This document shows positions 34,269 through 46,785 of a stretch of 64,000 nucleotides of DNA, one piece after another. Below the pieces are notes generated by a model that was not told the DNA's origin, did not search any database, and worked only from the letters and a program-made list of their open reading frames with translations. Each line of letters opens with the position of its first letter. The stretch's first letter is position 1. The DNA is from Hedera helix (taxonomy: Eukaryota > Streptophyta > Magnoliopsida > Apiales > Araliaceae). The stretch covers positions 7,848,764 through 7,912,763 of the forward strand of contig OX359283.1 in the NCBI GenBank assembly GCA_947179155.2, read 5' to 3'. A program made the position numbers and the translations under genes.

Positions 34269-35315
34269 GCATCTAATCATAAAATATAAGGGTTTTGGAA
34301 ACTAAATCATAGAGTAACCAAAAGCTAAATTTTCACTCTATGAATGGCATTATTTTTGCTTGGTTCAAAATTTAAAATTTCAAAGTTCAAATTCTCTAAA
34401 GAAATGGTCAAATCGATCAGTTCAAATAAGCAATGGCTGACGTCAGAGAAAGTTCAATAGTTTCAATTGAATGCTACAGTTACGCCGATTTATTTTGAAC
34501 TTCATTGCCATGCGTAACTGATGTCACCTGACTAGTAACTTGACTATTCACTGAATGCTCGGACACCTGTCTAAATCAGTAATTGATGATATAAAGAATC
34601 TGCTTGCAAATCGCAATCAACTAAATGATGTTAGTTACATATCTTTAACCAATCCTTACCTTTAACTCTATAAATAAATTCTAGTATAAACAATAGCCAT
34701 AATAAAAATTAATCTTCTTAGATCCAAAGTAGAAAACATGTTCTTTTTCCAAACTATCTCCAAAATGCTCTCGAACCTACCCCTCAAAACTAGCTCTCAC
34801 CTTCATGTAACCCGAGCCAAGTTCTTAATCTATGAGGTTACTGAAGAATATGGTGAATCGGAAGATCGAGGGATAAAGATCAGAGGCTTCAAAGTGTTCA
34901 TTGCACCAGACGATTTAGGACATAACCTGGAGAAAAGATTTTGATATAATACATCATATACCATTTCTGATTTTACGATCATAAAAGTAAGAAATCTTTT
35001 TATCATAAGTACTGAGCACCACTCGACACTTCTTCAAAGAATGGAATATCCTTCGGAATAAGTGATTTGATCTTCTTCTATTAGTTTCTACAGACGACAC
35101 TTCTACAGAAGAAGACGAAAAAAAGATCAATAAGGAAGAGCTTAAAGAAATAGAGAGGATGAATTGAAAGTTTGCCACTTACAAACAACTTGTTTAATGA
35201 ATGGAAAATTAAGAGTTCGTCTCAATATGACACCCTCCTTGATGACCTTCTAACACTTGTCCTCTAAACGATCTGGTGAAGACTTGTCACTGCTGTTGAT
35301 GTTAACAAAAAGGAA
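34269..35315. other. stretch with promoter-like motifs and one unrecognised short ORF
   Basis: TGACGTCA (34438-34445), TGATGTCA (34519-34526) and TATAAATA (34669-34676) precede a 68-codon + strand ORF at 34738-34944 (MFFFQTISKMLSNL...; later EVTEEYGESEDRG). I do not recognise the protein. It could be the end of a decayed gene or transposon; the minus-strand ORF at 34954-35178 looks random. Confidence 0.3.
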
Positions 35316-35320
35316 GAAAA

Positions 35321-36855
35321 TGTTAGGATTTCGACATAGAGAAAGCAGCGGAATTTAAAAATTTTCGAAACCCTAAGGCAGGATCCAAGCGAAAACAGAT
35401 TAATTCAGAGGTTTAGATTATTTTACCGATTATCCGAGATGAACAGGAGACGATGGAATTCTGGAACGACTTCGAATCTTCAACACAATCCAGCGACTGC
35501 GTCTCTACGGTATCCACACGAACGCTCCGCTAATCGTCCCACGATCTGCAGCAAAAGGAACTGCAGTACTAGCCACCAAGATCAGGATTTCTAACCTATT
35601 TTTCTCTCTAGCCTCTTTCTGAAAGCGGCTAGGGTTTTAGTTTTTCCTTACATGACTTTTAGACTACTGATATATCATATATATAGTAGTTAATAGGAAT
35701 TAACTAAAACCTAAAATAAATAGAAAAATAAAATCCGAATTTATATATATTATATTTTAATTAAGTCTTACTTAATTAATATACATATATACAAATTATC
35801 CTATTAATTTAAATTCGTAATTTTTAAATACTATCAATCATATTGAAATATTTAAAATACTTACAATTTAAATTAATTCCCTTTTAATTATGTTCTAAGT
35901 GTGTGACCCTATAGGTTATTATTATGTTGGCAATAATTTTAAAATCATATTATAAAATTATAAACAGTGAGCGGCATCTAGTAATGCATCACTGCTGCCC
36001 AAATAATAATAAGATCGGTGATTCGATACAACCTTTTCGTGACCAATGTTTCAATGTAATTTAATCCTTTTAACCTTATATCCTAGATTAAACTCGAGGC
36101 ATGGAATGTGTCATACTCTTCATAATTTAATCTGAGTTTTCTTGATCAATGAGTAGACTATGAAACAAATCAATATTTGAGCATGGTCATGCATTTCATA
36201 GTCCTACTCAATCAAGAGGCCTATGGATATCACCCCTAATATATAGGAGGGTTAAATTCCATCTAGATCACTTATATTCCTTACACGATTCATGATGTAC
36301 CCAATAATCACCTTTATTGTCCACCCTATTAAAGGTGACATTTGATGATATCAAAGTACACAAATTCTCGTGTAATAATATAGTGACTTCAGGTCGGAGG
36401 ATCATTACATCATTGTCACTATAAGAATTTCTTATGACACTTTGCATAATGCTTCATGTAGAATTCTCATGGTGGGTCAGTCCAGTACATTGTTCTCTAA
36501 CATGTACCTATGCATTGACTCAAATATCTCATATATTTATGACCAATGAGATTTAGCCATCAGTCAATCCACATACTAGTCTCAATGCATCGTTGTTGTC
36601 CCATTAACAATGATACTCGACTAGGGACATTTAAGAGCAATGATACTAATTATAATTATATAATCTCATGTTCAAGTCACATACTTAAAGCTATATAATT
36701 CGTATCATTATTCTAAGGGCTTTTATTATGTTAACATTTATATAACGCAGTAAATGAAATCATAATAAAATAATCCATTTATTCAATCAAATATAATATC
36801 AAAAATGTTAAGCAATTACATCAAATAATTAGCCTCTAAGGCATAAACTCTAACA
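35321..36855 (-). mobile_element. Copia-type solo LTR
   Basis: A 1535-bp unit. On the minus strand it begins TGTTAGAGTTTATGCC and ends CGAAATCCTAACA, typical plant Copia LTR termini (5-base inverted TGTTA/TAACA). It is flanked by an exact 5-bp duplication GAAAA (35316-35320 and 36856-36860). No internal Copia sequence adjoins it, so it is a solo LTR left by recombination. Confidence 0.88.
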
Positions 36856-36860
36856 GAAAA

Positions 36861-37148
36861 GAGAAATGGGTAAAACACCACTCTCCTCTTTTTTATGTCA
36901 ATATCAAGATTGCGGAAGAGAGCGTGGAGTTTAGGGGGAGTAATACAAAAGATGTATATAGCTTAGGGGGAGTTTGGGATAAAAACTTATAATATGTTTG
37001 AGATCTGAAAAGAAATATATACTAAGGTTGTAAATGGCTATATTAATGAAAAATAATTAAACTCACTTTGTTGTTTACTCTGTTTTACATTAATTATGTT
37101 TTGCCATCATCAAATAAGAGGAGATTATTAGCAAATTTATGAGCAAAC
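36861..37148. other. fragment with two TTAGGGGGAG motifs
   Basis: TTAGGGGGAG occurs near 36931 and 36963. This is the polypurine-type motif common near and within SIRE/Maximus Copia LTRs. I see no coding sequence. It is probably the internal end of the decayed Copia element to its right. Confidence 0.4.
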
Positions 37149-40100
37149 TATTTGGATTTAATGATGACAAAACATTTTCTAAAATAATTATTTTTATTTG
37201 ACAAAAAAAAAACTTTGGTGATTGATCTATGCATGTATGTATGCATCTTAAAGTTGTAAATCGTAAAATAATCATATTTAAAGTTATTTACTGTAAAAGA
37301 AAAGAAAAGAAAAAAGACAAATCAAACAAATGTGAAGTTATAAACATTTGTTACAATCTTATAAAATCTTGTAAAGTACTTATAAAGAACAATAATTGTA
37401 GAAGGATTTAGAGAATTAAAATTGTTAGGTTGATCCATAACTAAAAAGATAGACTCGGATTAGAGGATAAAAAAGATAAACTTTGTATTGTCATCAAAAG
37501 AATGATATAATGTAGAGGACAATAGGGATCAAATGTGATAGGAGGAATCCAGATACAGTGTATTATCAATGATGTAATATATTAGGACTGAAACATTAAA
37601 CAGCTCGGAAGAACAAAAGAAATTAAGACTGAAAGATACAGTCTACGATGGGAGAATGAAGAGATTGTAAAATTTGCTTGAAGTTCGTAAAGCCAAGTAC
37701 AAAGTGTATATAGACTGATCTCAAGACAAGATTGCATAACCATCACTAATCGTACTAAATCAAGATCGTATAGTGCAAACATATTGTATTATAAGCAAAA
37801 GGAGAATCGTACAAAAGTTCAAATCTTATAGCCAGAGTCTGAATCACATGACATGTAAAGGTTGGATGAGGATCTTTCAGGAAGAACCGTGAAAGTAAGC
37901 TGAATATCGTAATACAAGAAGTTGATCGTATAGCAACCACAATCGTAGAGCAGAATGGAAGATTACGAACGTAGAAGAGAAGAAGATCGTGAAGTAAAGA
38001 TTAAGAAGACTGAAGAATACAGCACAAGGAAGACTTGTCAAGACCACTAAGTATAAAACTGAACAGATCAAATGAAGATCGTCTTGTGCCAAACAGGAGA
38101 AAATTATTGAACACAAGAAATTAGAAAGGGAGGAAATATGAGAATAAAGCAGAAGTCATCCCATAAGATCAATACAAAGGAAGTGTTCGTAGAATCCTTT
38201 CAAGCAGACTCATCATAACATGCTAAAGATAAAAGCTCTAGATAAAAAAAGAAAAGAAAAGTAAAGATGAAAGCTCACAAAGGTCGAATAGATTAATATT
38301 CTTAAGATCGTAGAATGAAGCTAAATTGTATATCCTCAGATTGTTAAGTAACAACTTTCTTAAAGCTACTTCAAAATGCATAGTTATATTAAAGATGAGA
38401 TGTAACAGTGCCTTAACTATCATAGCTCATGAAGCAAATGGCAGTGAAAGATAGACCCACTACAACACATGATTGGGATGGTCATACAGAAGAACTTTCC
38501 TGCAAAAAGCAGATGGTGATAACCTAGCAAATGAAGATAGATACTAAATGCTAAAGTTGGCTCATAAGAAGGAGGCGTGAAAATGAATAACATCCACAAT
38601 CATTGAAGAACACTTAACAAAGAAACAATGGATGGATAACAGAAGATAGAAGTGCTCAAGTAAGGGGGAGTTATTTAATTAAGAAAAATAGGAGAACAAA
38701 CAAAGCAGGGTTAACTGAAGGTCATAAGTAATGGAACAAAGGAGACATCAAATTGAGGGGGAGCTGAGAAAGTTTTCAAGCACTCAAGAAGAAAACTAAA
38801 CTGACTCAGCAGAACAAAGAATAGGTTTGAAGATGATGATCTGAAGAAGTCAACCTGGAATCTACAAAAGATAATAACTTAAAGTAAACTACAAAATCGT
38901 AGAGCAGTGTGAGGTCATATAGTAAAGTTCAGTCAGTATAGTGAAAATATAAATGTAAGGCTAATTCAAGAACACATAACACCAAGAAGATCATATTAAA
39001 AGCTTCATCTCGTATTGCAAGTTAAGTTCATATAGCATCAAGGAGTTCATATTGCAAAGCCTCTACTATACGATCAGTTCATCAGAAAATTTTACAAGAC
39101 TAATGATGAAGATGTCTCAGCTTGAAGGGCTCGATGCAATCTTTACAGATCTAAATTGAACACTGCAAATCAAGAATGCTTATACTTGTGTCTACTGGCT
39201 AGTTTAATGTGGCAAAGTCAGTCACGTGGTCTCCTTATTTAGAACTCTGATAAGATGCCAAAGTAGAAAGTAAACTGACATGTGTAATACCCAACGGATA
39301 AACAATAAAACTATTTACATGCTGAATGATGCGACAACTTAGAGACAGAAAACAAGTTGATGCCACAAGGAAATTCAAAAATAGTAGTGCAATAAAGGCC
39401 CCAACAACTGTCTCCTAACAGATAGATTACCAACGAACAAAACTCTCAATGAGCAAATCTCAACGGACAAATTCTCACACTATAAAAGCTCCAGACAAAA
39501 CAGAAGAAAAAAGATAAAAAGGAAAAATGTGAGAAATTACAAGAAGAGAGAGAATATAAGAAATGCAATATAACATTAATGAGGGATATTCAAGATATAC
39601 ACTCAGAAAACTTACCAAAAAGAGAGTAATAGAGAATAGATGGTCAAAACAAGAACAACAGAGAAATATTATTAACTCAAAGTCACTCTACGCTTTGAAG
39701 AATCGATACAAACACAACTACCAAGTTCATCTGATATGAGCTTAACGTGAACCTGGTAGCACCCCTCAACCAACAACAACATCAAAGTTGGGACTTAGTG
39801 ATCCGCCAGATTCAGAGGAATCTGCCCCAAGAAGGGAAGAGGACTAAGTGTCCTAAGGAGTAAATCGGGTGTAGCCCGTCTGATTCTTGAGTGAATCAAC
39901 TTAGGTTGACGGAAGAGGACTTATCTTGGAGATTATGTAAAGACCTTGTGTCCATTTATCCTTGGTGGAATATCACTACTTAGCGGAGTAGAAGAGATGA
40001 TACAGGATTAGTTCAGGCTCCGAATCTCTTAAAAATTATTGTGTTATCAATGTCTCTTTACCCCCTTCTGTATATTTCATGTTTATGCCATGTATGTTGT

Positions 40101-40326
40101 GGTTACTGCTTTCTTTTGGAAACTTTATGAATAGAACTGTGTATTTGTATTTGAAATGATTAGAAAGGGGTTTACCAAATATGTTAATTTTCCCTGCGTA
40201 TACAACTGTTTAATTATTTGGTAAAAATATTTTTAAAAGCAAAAGTTATACATTGTTGTATAATGATCTAACCCCCCCCCCCCCCCTCCCTTATAGATCA
40301 TATTGATGTACCTCTAGGAACCAACA
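37149..40326 (+). mobile_element. decayed SIRE/Maximus-like Copia LTR region
   Basis: The left edge reads GGATTTAATGATGACAAAAC, like SIRE-type LTR starts. Purine motifs AAGGGGGAG (near 38665) and GAGGGGGAG (near 38757) recur inside. The right third has TATA-like CTATAAAAGC (near 39480) and a leader with 'gtgtcctaaggagtaaatcgg' and 'gaatcaacttaggttgacgg' character, seen in SIRE/Maximus LTR leaders. It ends near GGAACCAACA (40326). There is no target duplication or clean PBS, so boundaries are approximate. The short ORFs on both strands look random. Confidence 0.45.
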
Positions 40327-40562
40327 CGATGTAAAGAGATTTATCTGGTTAACAATATACAACATGAGTATGTTGCTACATACAGTCTCAAGCTCCTCTC
40401 CAGGACTTGAGATCCTATTACTATCAGTAATAAATACTCTTTCAAAAAGCAGAGAAGCTTTTACAAAGTTTTCTAGATCAACTTTCAACTATACATACAA
40501 CTACTTGTCTTGGACAACAACTTCCCATTCCTTCCTAAAACATAACTGTACCTATTTTCTAA

Positions 40563-40850
40563 GTCTAGTTATGCTCTACAATTTGGTCTTGAAACAAGAA
40601 GTTACCCAACTACCCGCTGACATCTCTAAGACTCTGATCTTGATAAAAGAATCACTCTATTTTTCTCACAGATTTAAAAACAACTAACTCACTTAGCCTT
40701 TTATTTTACAATTTAGTCTTGAAACAAGAAGTCTATCCCTCATCTCACAAGTACACTAGAGATCTAACTATCCATTGACCTTTCTAAGACTCTGGTCTTG
40801 ATCAAACGATCACTCTTTTTTTTTTCTCACAGATATATAAAACCAAGTAT
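40563..40850. repeat. diverged tandem duplication, about 130-150 bp
   Basis: 'GTCTTGAAACAAGAAGT' followed by 'TCTAAGACTCTG-TCTTGAT' and 'TTCTCACAGAT' occurs at about 40587-40680 and again at about 40712-40835. Confidence 0.8.
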
Positions 40851-41274
40851 CTCAACCTTTTATAATAAATTTTTGTTTTTGAAAAATGCTTCTTAAATAA
40901 GCAGATATATATTTTTAGTGCAAATTTATAAAGGTTAACTTTTCCTTTTTAAATAAAGAGTATGCTTTTTGAATTAAGCAAATATGAATTTATGTCAGGA
41001 TATACAAGTTTAAATAACTTTTATAGTGAGTGATGCACTTCTATGTAAGCAGATATAACAATTATGTTCGTGTTATAAAAGTTTAAATAACTTTTATATT
41101 ATATAACAAGTATTTATGAATAAAAGAATTTAAGTTCAAATACTTGTGATGTCAGATATTAAGTATAATAAATAAAATAATTAAATAATACTTGATATAA
41201 CAAATAAATTTGTTTATCTAAAACATATATATAATAATATATTTGATCTATGAAGTGAATGTTTTAAATATGAC

Positions 41275-41630
41275 CATTTAGGACTTTGAGCACTCGTTTG
41301 ACCAATTCCCTAACTTAAGAGGAATATTTTCATTATAGTCTTGGTGTTTAAGTACTGACCAAATTTATAGTTTTCGTTATCTAATATTTATATAAATATT
41401 TTTGATAGACCACTTAGGACTTTGAGCGCTCGTTCGGCTAATTCCCTCACTTAAGAGGAATATCTCCGCTATAGTGTCGGTTACTAAGTACTTATCTACT
41501 TTATAATATTTATATAAATAAACTATATTAATGAAAGATTACTTAGGACTTTAAGCACTCGTTAAGCTAATTTCCTCACTTAAGAGGGATATTTTCGCTA
41601 TAGTCTTGGTGTATAGTGTCTAAGTATTAA

Positions 41631-41635
<5 letters not shown>
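41275..41635. repeat. three tandem copies of a ~130-bp unit
   Basis: The block 'TTAGGACTTTGAGC-CTCGTT' followed by 'CACTTAAGAGGAATAT' and 'GCTATAGT' occurs near 41278, 41406 and 41541, separated by short AT-rich TTTATATAAATA stretches. Confidence 0.88.

Positions 41636-41681
<46 letters not shown>
41636..41681. repeat. (TA)n(TG)n microsatellite
   Basis: A TA run that turns into TG at its right end, next to the third 130-bp unit. Confidence 0.9.
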
Positions 41682-42126
41682 ATAACAATTTATATTTATA
41701 TATTTATGCATATAAAATAATACAATTTAATAACTTATCTAAATACTTTGACCAATTTTTTTTTTTTGATAGAAGATAAAAACTTTGAGCAGAAGAGAGT
41801 TTTTTGAATGCTTGAGAGAGAAAATATATGCAATGAATTACTTTTCTTTCTTTTTGGAATTGACAACTTTGAAATAAATTGAAAGCCTCTTATTTATAAA
41901 GTTTTGAAGCTTGAGGTAATAAGGTAATTTGATAACTCATAAAAATCGAGGGGTAGGATTTTGTTGATTTAAAATTCAAGGGCCATGATGGTTTTAATTG
42001 CAATCATACGGATTGCCCATTAAAAGGAAACATACTCCACATTAAAAAAATTCTGCAGTACATGTTTCGGATGGAGTTAAGGCATTTAGCCTTTCTATTT
42101 TTCCCAACTTTTTTTTACAGCATATG

Positions 42127-43048
42127 TTATACCTGGCAAACAGGCCGGGCTAGCTCAAACGGGCCAGGCTAGCAGCGGGCCGAGCTAAAAAGGCCCGAAA
42201 TTTTTTGGGCCAAAATTTCTCAGCTCATGGCCCGGACGGCCCGGGCCAGCCCGCGAGCCAATTGATTATTTTATTATTTATTTATTTATTTTATTTTTTT
42301 TACAATTATGATACATAACACGATATTTTGATTTTGGGCTATTAAGCATAGCATACAATTTGTTTTATTCAATAAAAATGTACTTATTAACAAAAAATAT
42401 TAAAAAAACTTATGTTTAATACTTTAATTAAGAAATAATTTTAACATTATAAACTATTGTGACTATTATTTATTTGATTAAATATGTGAAACTAATAATT
42501 GTAATTAAATATCAAGTGACTAATTTTAAAAAAATGCTAGAATAATACCACAAGCACATTACACATGTATGTATTTATATAGTGACAATTATTTAATTAT
42601 ACATGTAACGTATTCTCATTATTCTGCAATGTACAAGTATATAAAAATATAATTAATATTACTTTTTATTAACATTTGCTAATCAATAATATTTTTAATT
42701 TTGCTTTATTTAAGTTCTTTCATATTTAATAGTTATATGTTTGAAAATGATAGTACTTTAAGCAAATGAATAGAAGTTTTATTTCATAAATTGATCTAAA
42801 TGATTAATGAATTATGTTATTTTAAATTTTTTTTTATATATTGATGTATTTAAATTTTTTTTTAAAAAAAAAAATTTGGCCACGGGCCGAGCCGGGCCAC
42901 CCGCGGGCCGGGCAACCACAGGCTGGGCCAAAAACGGATCAGACCAAAATAACCCGTTTTTTTAAGACTGAAATATGAAAGTCCATAATTTATTTTTTTT
43001 GGATTAATCCGACCCAGTCCGCGGGCTCGAGTCCTTTTTACCGGGTCT
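42127..43048. mobile_element. hAT-type non-autonomous element with GC-rich ends
   Basis: A 922-bp element with GC-rich, GGCCCGGG-rich ends of about 130-180 bp around an AT-rich core. The exact 8-bp duplication AGCATATG flanks it (42119-42126 and 43049-43056). The first bases TTATACCTGGCAAA and the complement of the last bases, AGACCCGGTAAA, are imperfect inverted repeats. An 8-bp duplication points to the hAT superfamily. The 65-codon minus ORF at 42862-43059 is within the GC-rich end and is not a gene. Confidence 0.78.
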
Positions 43049-43050
43049 AG

Positions 43051-43183
43051 CATATGCATACTTAATGGCCTAGAAAATGATAGCTCGCTATACCATTTAT
43101 TTTAAAATATTACAACATATGCATACTTAATGGCCTAGGAAATGATAACTCGGTATTTCATTTATATTAAAATATTTCCAACC
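43051..43183. repeat. tandem duplication, 65-bp unit
   Basis: 'CATATGCATACTTAATGGCC' begins units at 43051 and 43116. The units continue with similar 'AAATGATA-CTCG' and 'TTAAAATATT' blocks. The left unit starts within the hAT element's target copy. Confidence 0.88.
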
Positions 43184-43401
43184 ATGTGCCTTGTTATTTG
43201 GATGGTAGCTAGCGAAGATTTCAAAGTTCCTTCCGACATTTGCATATTAAATGTTTTAAGCAAATAGCAAGCATTTTTTGGATAAGGCCCAAACAATTTT
43301 CGGATACTTAGCAAAATAATAATAATAATAATAAAATTGGATAAAGAAATTAGTTTTGGTTTTTCGAAGCTTCTTTTGGTTATATAAAAATAAATTTAAT
43401 G

Positions 43402-45286
43402 TGTCGACGCCGGGATTTTCGTCGTCTCGTTTTTTAATATTAAAATGCCCTTTCCAATTTTAGCCTTTTAGATTAAGATGTGATTTTTGAAAAGGGTCGG
43501 CTTAGTGTCGACGGGGTTTTGAAATGTCGAATTTTTATGAGCCAATTGACCAGAGTCGCCAGTTGGTATTTTTGAAATGGATGTACCAACTCATCCGAAT
43601 TTTGTTTTCGTAATCGTAATGGCTCATATGTGACTCCGAGTTAATTGGTCCGCAAACCGAGATTCGTAGAGTTCGGGGGCTTGCTTAAGCGAGGGGAAGG
43701 TGTTAGGCACCCCCCGACTTCCGTGAAACACGGTTACCGCAATCTTGATGTTTTTTCTATCCTTTTAAATCCTAAAACATGTATGTGTGTGTGTGTGTGC
43801 GCGTGTGTGTGCGTGCCTAAATAAATGTCGTTGGAATGCTTTACTTTGAAAGTGCTTCAGAATCTCGTTAACCCTATGCACGAAGGATTGACTTAATCGA
43901 AGAGTTCATTTTTATTGTTTTTGTTTCGATAATAAAACCGATGATATTTTGTAAAACATATTTTTCAAATCCTTCGCCAAATAGGAATAGAGCTCATCCG
44001 ACACTTACAATTTTATTTTAGCCTACGGATGATCTAATATCCTACTTTGATTGATTTTATGAAAATCTTTATCTTTTCATTCCAAAATTCGTTTTCTCAT
44101 GTCGAAAGGGAAAACCAAGCATCAAAATAACGTTGGAGCTATTTGTGGGCATGTAAGCCGTCTAAATAGCCCCAAACGCCCACAATCACATATTTCATTA
44201 TCGCTTTAAGGCCCATAAATTACATATATACAATACAAATGCATCGCGATCGCTACATACGTAAAAATTATAAAATAAACTAAAGGGATATCATCGGGAG
44301 GTTAGGAGGAGATTCCATCCGCCATAAATCCTCTCTAACCGTCCCTAATCCATAGATCTACAATATATTGACTACATTGGATCTAACTTCAAAATACACC
44401 GAATCAAACTACTTAAATAGCAATGGACCAAATATTTTCGGATCTAACAGTAGATCCACCCAACAAATGCACAAATACACAAATATTTATCGATTACACT
44501 ACTAAAGCAATATGAAATATTAAATCTAATAGATCTACAAAATGCACCAACACTAAGAAAGATATCGAAATGTTTGCCTTGATATTGATAGAAATCACGC
44601 ACTAGCACTCAAATCCAATGTAGAATACAAGGTATAGCATGAAGATTGAACAAAAGGAGAAGAAATCTCACACTTTTTGACCAAACCCGAAGGTTTCTCT
44701 CTCTATTTCCGCCATTATTCTCTTTCTAAAACCTTCAAAATTTCTTTTTTTTTCTCGGACGCGGAAATGGCATTGTATAGCTGATCGGAGGCAGCCGCAG
44801 GTGCAACTGCGGCTGGCCGCAGATGCATCTGCGGCTGGGCCTGCTGTGGCCGTCTGAGCCGTCGCCTCGGCTGCCGTGTGCCGCCCTCGAGCCGCGAACC
44901 TGCCCCCTTTGTCGGTGGCCGCGGTTGCATCCGCGGCTGTCCGGCTTACTTTTCTCGATTTCCGTGCCACGCGGTCTTAATTCGCCAATTTCTGCGGTAT
45001 CATTTTGGAAGGCTGTTTCTTGATACATAAATCACTCGTTGTGCTTGGCTTTCAGGGGGCGTAGTGGCCATTAGTCGTCTTTTATGATCAAATCAGGTTC
45101 TTCTGGATCAACTATTTGTCTTGCCTCAAGTAACCTGATGCTCGTTGTTCGTTGTGGCGACTTTGACCGTAAATCGCTGGGGTGACTTTGTGTTGGGGTC
45201 CACCTTCCTTTTCGCATGTCGGGTCAAGTGACGACTTTGCCCTCCTGCCAGGGTTAGTACAAAAGTGCAAAATTTGGGTGTCTACA
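43402..45286. mobile_element. Ogre/Tat-like Ty3/gypsy solo LTR
   Basis: An 1885-bp unit, TGTCGACGCC...GGTGTCTACA, flanked by an exact 5-bp duplication TAATG (43397-43401 and 45287-45291). The + strand contains AGAGTCGCCAGTTGG (near 43552) and 'GGGGAAGGTGTTAGGCACCC' (43694-43713), hallmark sequences of Ogre/Tat LTRs. A GC-rich patch near 44755-44950 yields overlapping minus-strand ORFs (44668-45028) that are low-complexity artefacts. I did not settle the orientation, because both termini resemble one known end or the other. Confidence 0.8.
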
Positions 45287-46550
45287 TAATGTATAATATT
45301 TTGAAAAATAATAGGAGATTCCTTGTCTTAGAAAATGTTAATTTATGAATAAATATTTTAAACACTTGATATCAAGTTATCAAGGCTTAGAAAAATATTA
45401 ATTCGATAAGTTTAAAAAGATTTTTTTGTCAAAGTAAATAAGATAATTAAAATAAATAAATATAAGTCCTATGGAGAGGATTTTAATTTGTAATTAATAT
45501 ATTTATTAATTATTGTTATCATTAAAATAAATAAACTTAAAAGTTGAAGACTCATAAAAAAAATTAAGACCTGAGAGACAAGAATGTAATGTACAGTATG
45601 TAATAAATTAGTTAGATTAATAATATAATTAGTAGATAATGTGAATGGTATTATTCAAAATAAGGTATAAACTCATTAAATAATAAACCAACCCTCTAAC
45701 CAAATTTGAGATGTCATTCCATCTGGCAATTGATTTCTTTCTTTATTTATGATTCATTACTAACATCATATTAATTTATTTTAAATAAATTTAAAAACTA
45801 AATAAAAATATAACTAGCCATTTTATTTAACTAAAAATGACTTAAAAATGGTTCTAGACATTTATTTAATTAAAAAAATAATCTAATTGAATTAACATTA
45901 AAAACAACCATATAATATCGAACCTTCATTAAACTGATTTAAAAATGTAATTAGTCATTTTATTTAATTAAAAAACAAAACTAGTAAATGTAATATTTAT
46001 TTTATTTTTTTAATTAAATAAAATGGCTAGTTTTATTTTTAAGTTTTTTTAGCTAAATAAAACGATTAGTTATAATTAGTTTGTTTTATTTAATTTTTAA
46101 ATTTGCTTAAAATAACTTAATATGATATTAACAATAAATCATAAAAAAATATACAATTATCACGTGTAAAAAACAACTCATCAATAATTTATTTTTATTT
46201 TTTTGATAAAGGTTCATCAATAATTAACTATAGTTAAAGTCTCTGTCAAATTTTAATTATTGTTATTATATTTTAAAGACATTATTAGTTTAATTGAAAA
46301 TAAAAATAAAATTAATAGGTTTTTTTGAAAAAAAATTGAATTATTTTTTTGATAAAAAAAACTAAAATTTATTGATTTTTTTGGTTGATCAAGTCAAATC
46401 CGGCTTAAGACTTTTGTCACCTTACATATCATTTACTCTTCATTTACCACTCTTAATGTATTTTGTCATGTTCTCTGTACCTTGTCCAGCTTTTTCCCTC
46501 ATTTTGTACAGCTTTTTCTTCGATGCTTACGCATTTATATTTTCCCAAGG
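45287..46550. other. AT-rich intergenic stretch upstream of UVR8
   Basis: Low-complexity AT-rich sequence with no supported gene. Imperfect repeats of 'taaataaaat-gctagtt' and its inverse around 45810-46080 suggest an old palindromic transposon remnant. Confidence 0.4.
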
Positions 46551-46555
46551 TGAAG

Positions 46556-46561
46556 CACGTG
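46556..46561 (+). promoter_or_regulatory. G-box in the UVR8 promoter
   Basis: CACGTG lies 14 bp upstream of the TATA box and 125 bp upstream of the ATG. G-boxes of this kind are bound by HY5 and PIF-type bZIP/bHLH factors, so light regulation is plausible but not shown. Confidence 0.55.
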
Positions 46562-46574
46562 CCGTCTCTGTCAC

Positions 46575-46582
46575 TATAAATG
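46575..46582 (+). promoter_or_regulatory. TATA box of UVR8
   Basis: TATAAATG, about 110 bp upstream of the start codon, predicts a leader of roughly 75-80 bases. Confidence 0.55.
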
Positions 46583-46685
46583 TACTCTCTGACCCTCTTA
46601 TTTCTCAGGCTTAGGAAGAGAATTGAGAAGAAGATACTTGTCAATATCTCTCTTTCTGAAACTTTTGATTTTGAATATCTGGGAG

Positions 46686-46785
46686 ATGGAAGTGGAAGGA
46701 GAAAGTAGTAAGGAAGGAGTCGGTCGAAAGATTGGTCGAGTTCTTCTCATCTCTGCTGGTGCTAGTCACTCTGTTGCCCTCCTCT
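46686..46785 (+). CDS. UVR8: UVR8 exon 1
   Basis: ATG at 46686; 33 codons plus one base. Encodes a Glu/Ser-rich start and the ISAGASHSVALL strand. The donor is GTAAGC at 46786. Confidence 0.93.

Larger units (their letters stand above)
40327..42118 (-). mobile_element. LTR-like region, probably reverse strand, limits unresolved
   Basis: Contains two sets of tandem repeats (40563-40850 and 41275-41635) and, on the minus strand, a promoter-like CTTTATAAATAAGAGG near 41889-41904 followed by a leader. This composition fits a reversed plant LTR, but I cannot find matching ends or a target duplication. The 107-codon ORF at 40364-40687 spans repeat sequence, and I do not regard it as a gene. Confidence 0.35.

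Noticed and set aside
34438..34944. Endogenous caulimovirus promoter and gene
   Set aside because: TGACG-type motifs and a TATA box are suggestive, but the ORF shows no recognisable viral domain and no reverse transcriptase is nearby.
37423..40326. Solo LTR with ends TGTTAGGTTG and GGAACCAACA
   Set aside because: The 5-bp flanks differ (AAAAT versus CGATG), so exact boundaries are not supported; kept only as a decayed LTR region.
44668..45028. Overlapping Ala/Arg-rich minus-strand ORFs
   Set aside because: They lie in the GC-rich patch of a solo LTR with clear target duplications; low-complexity, no domain.
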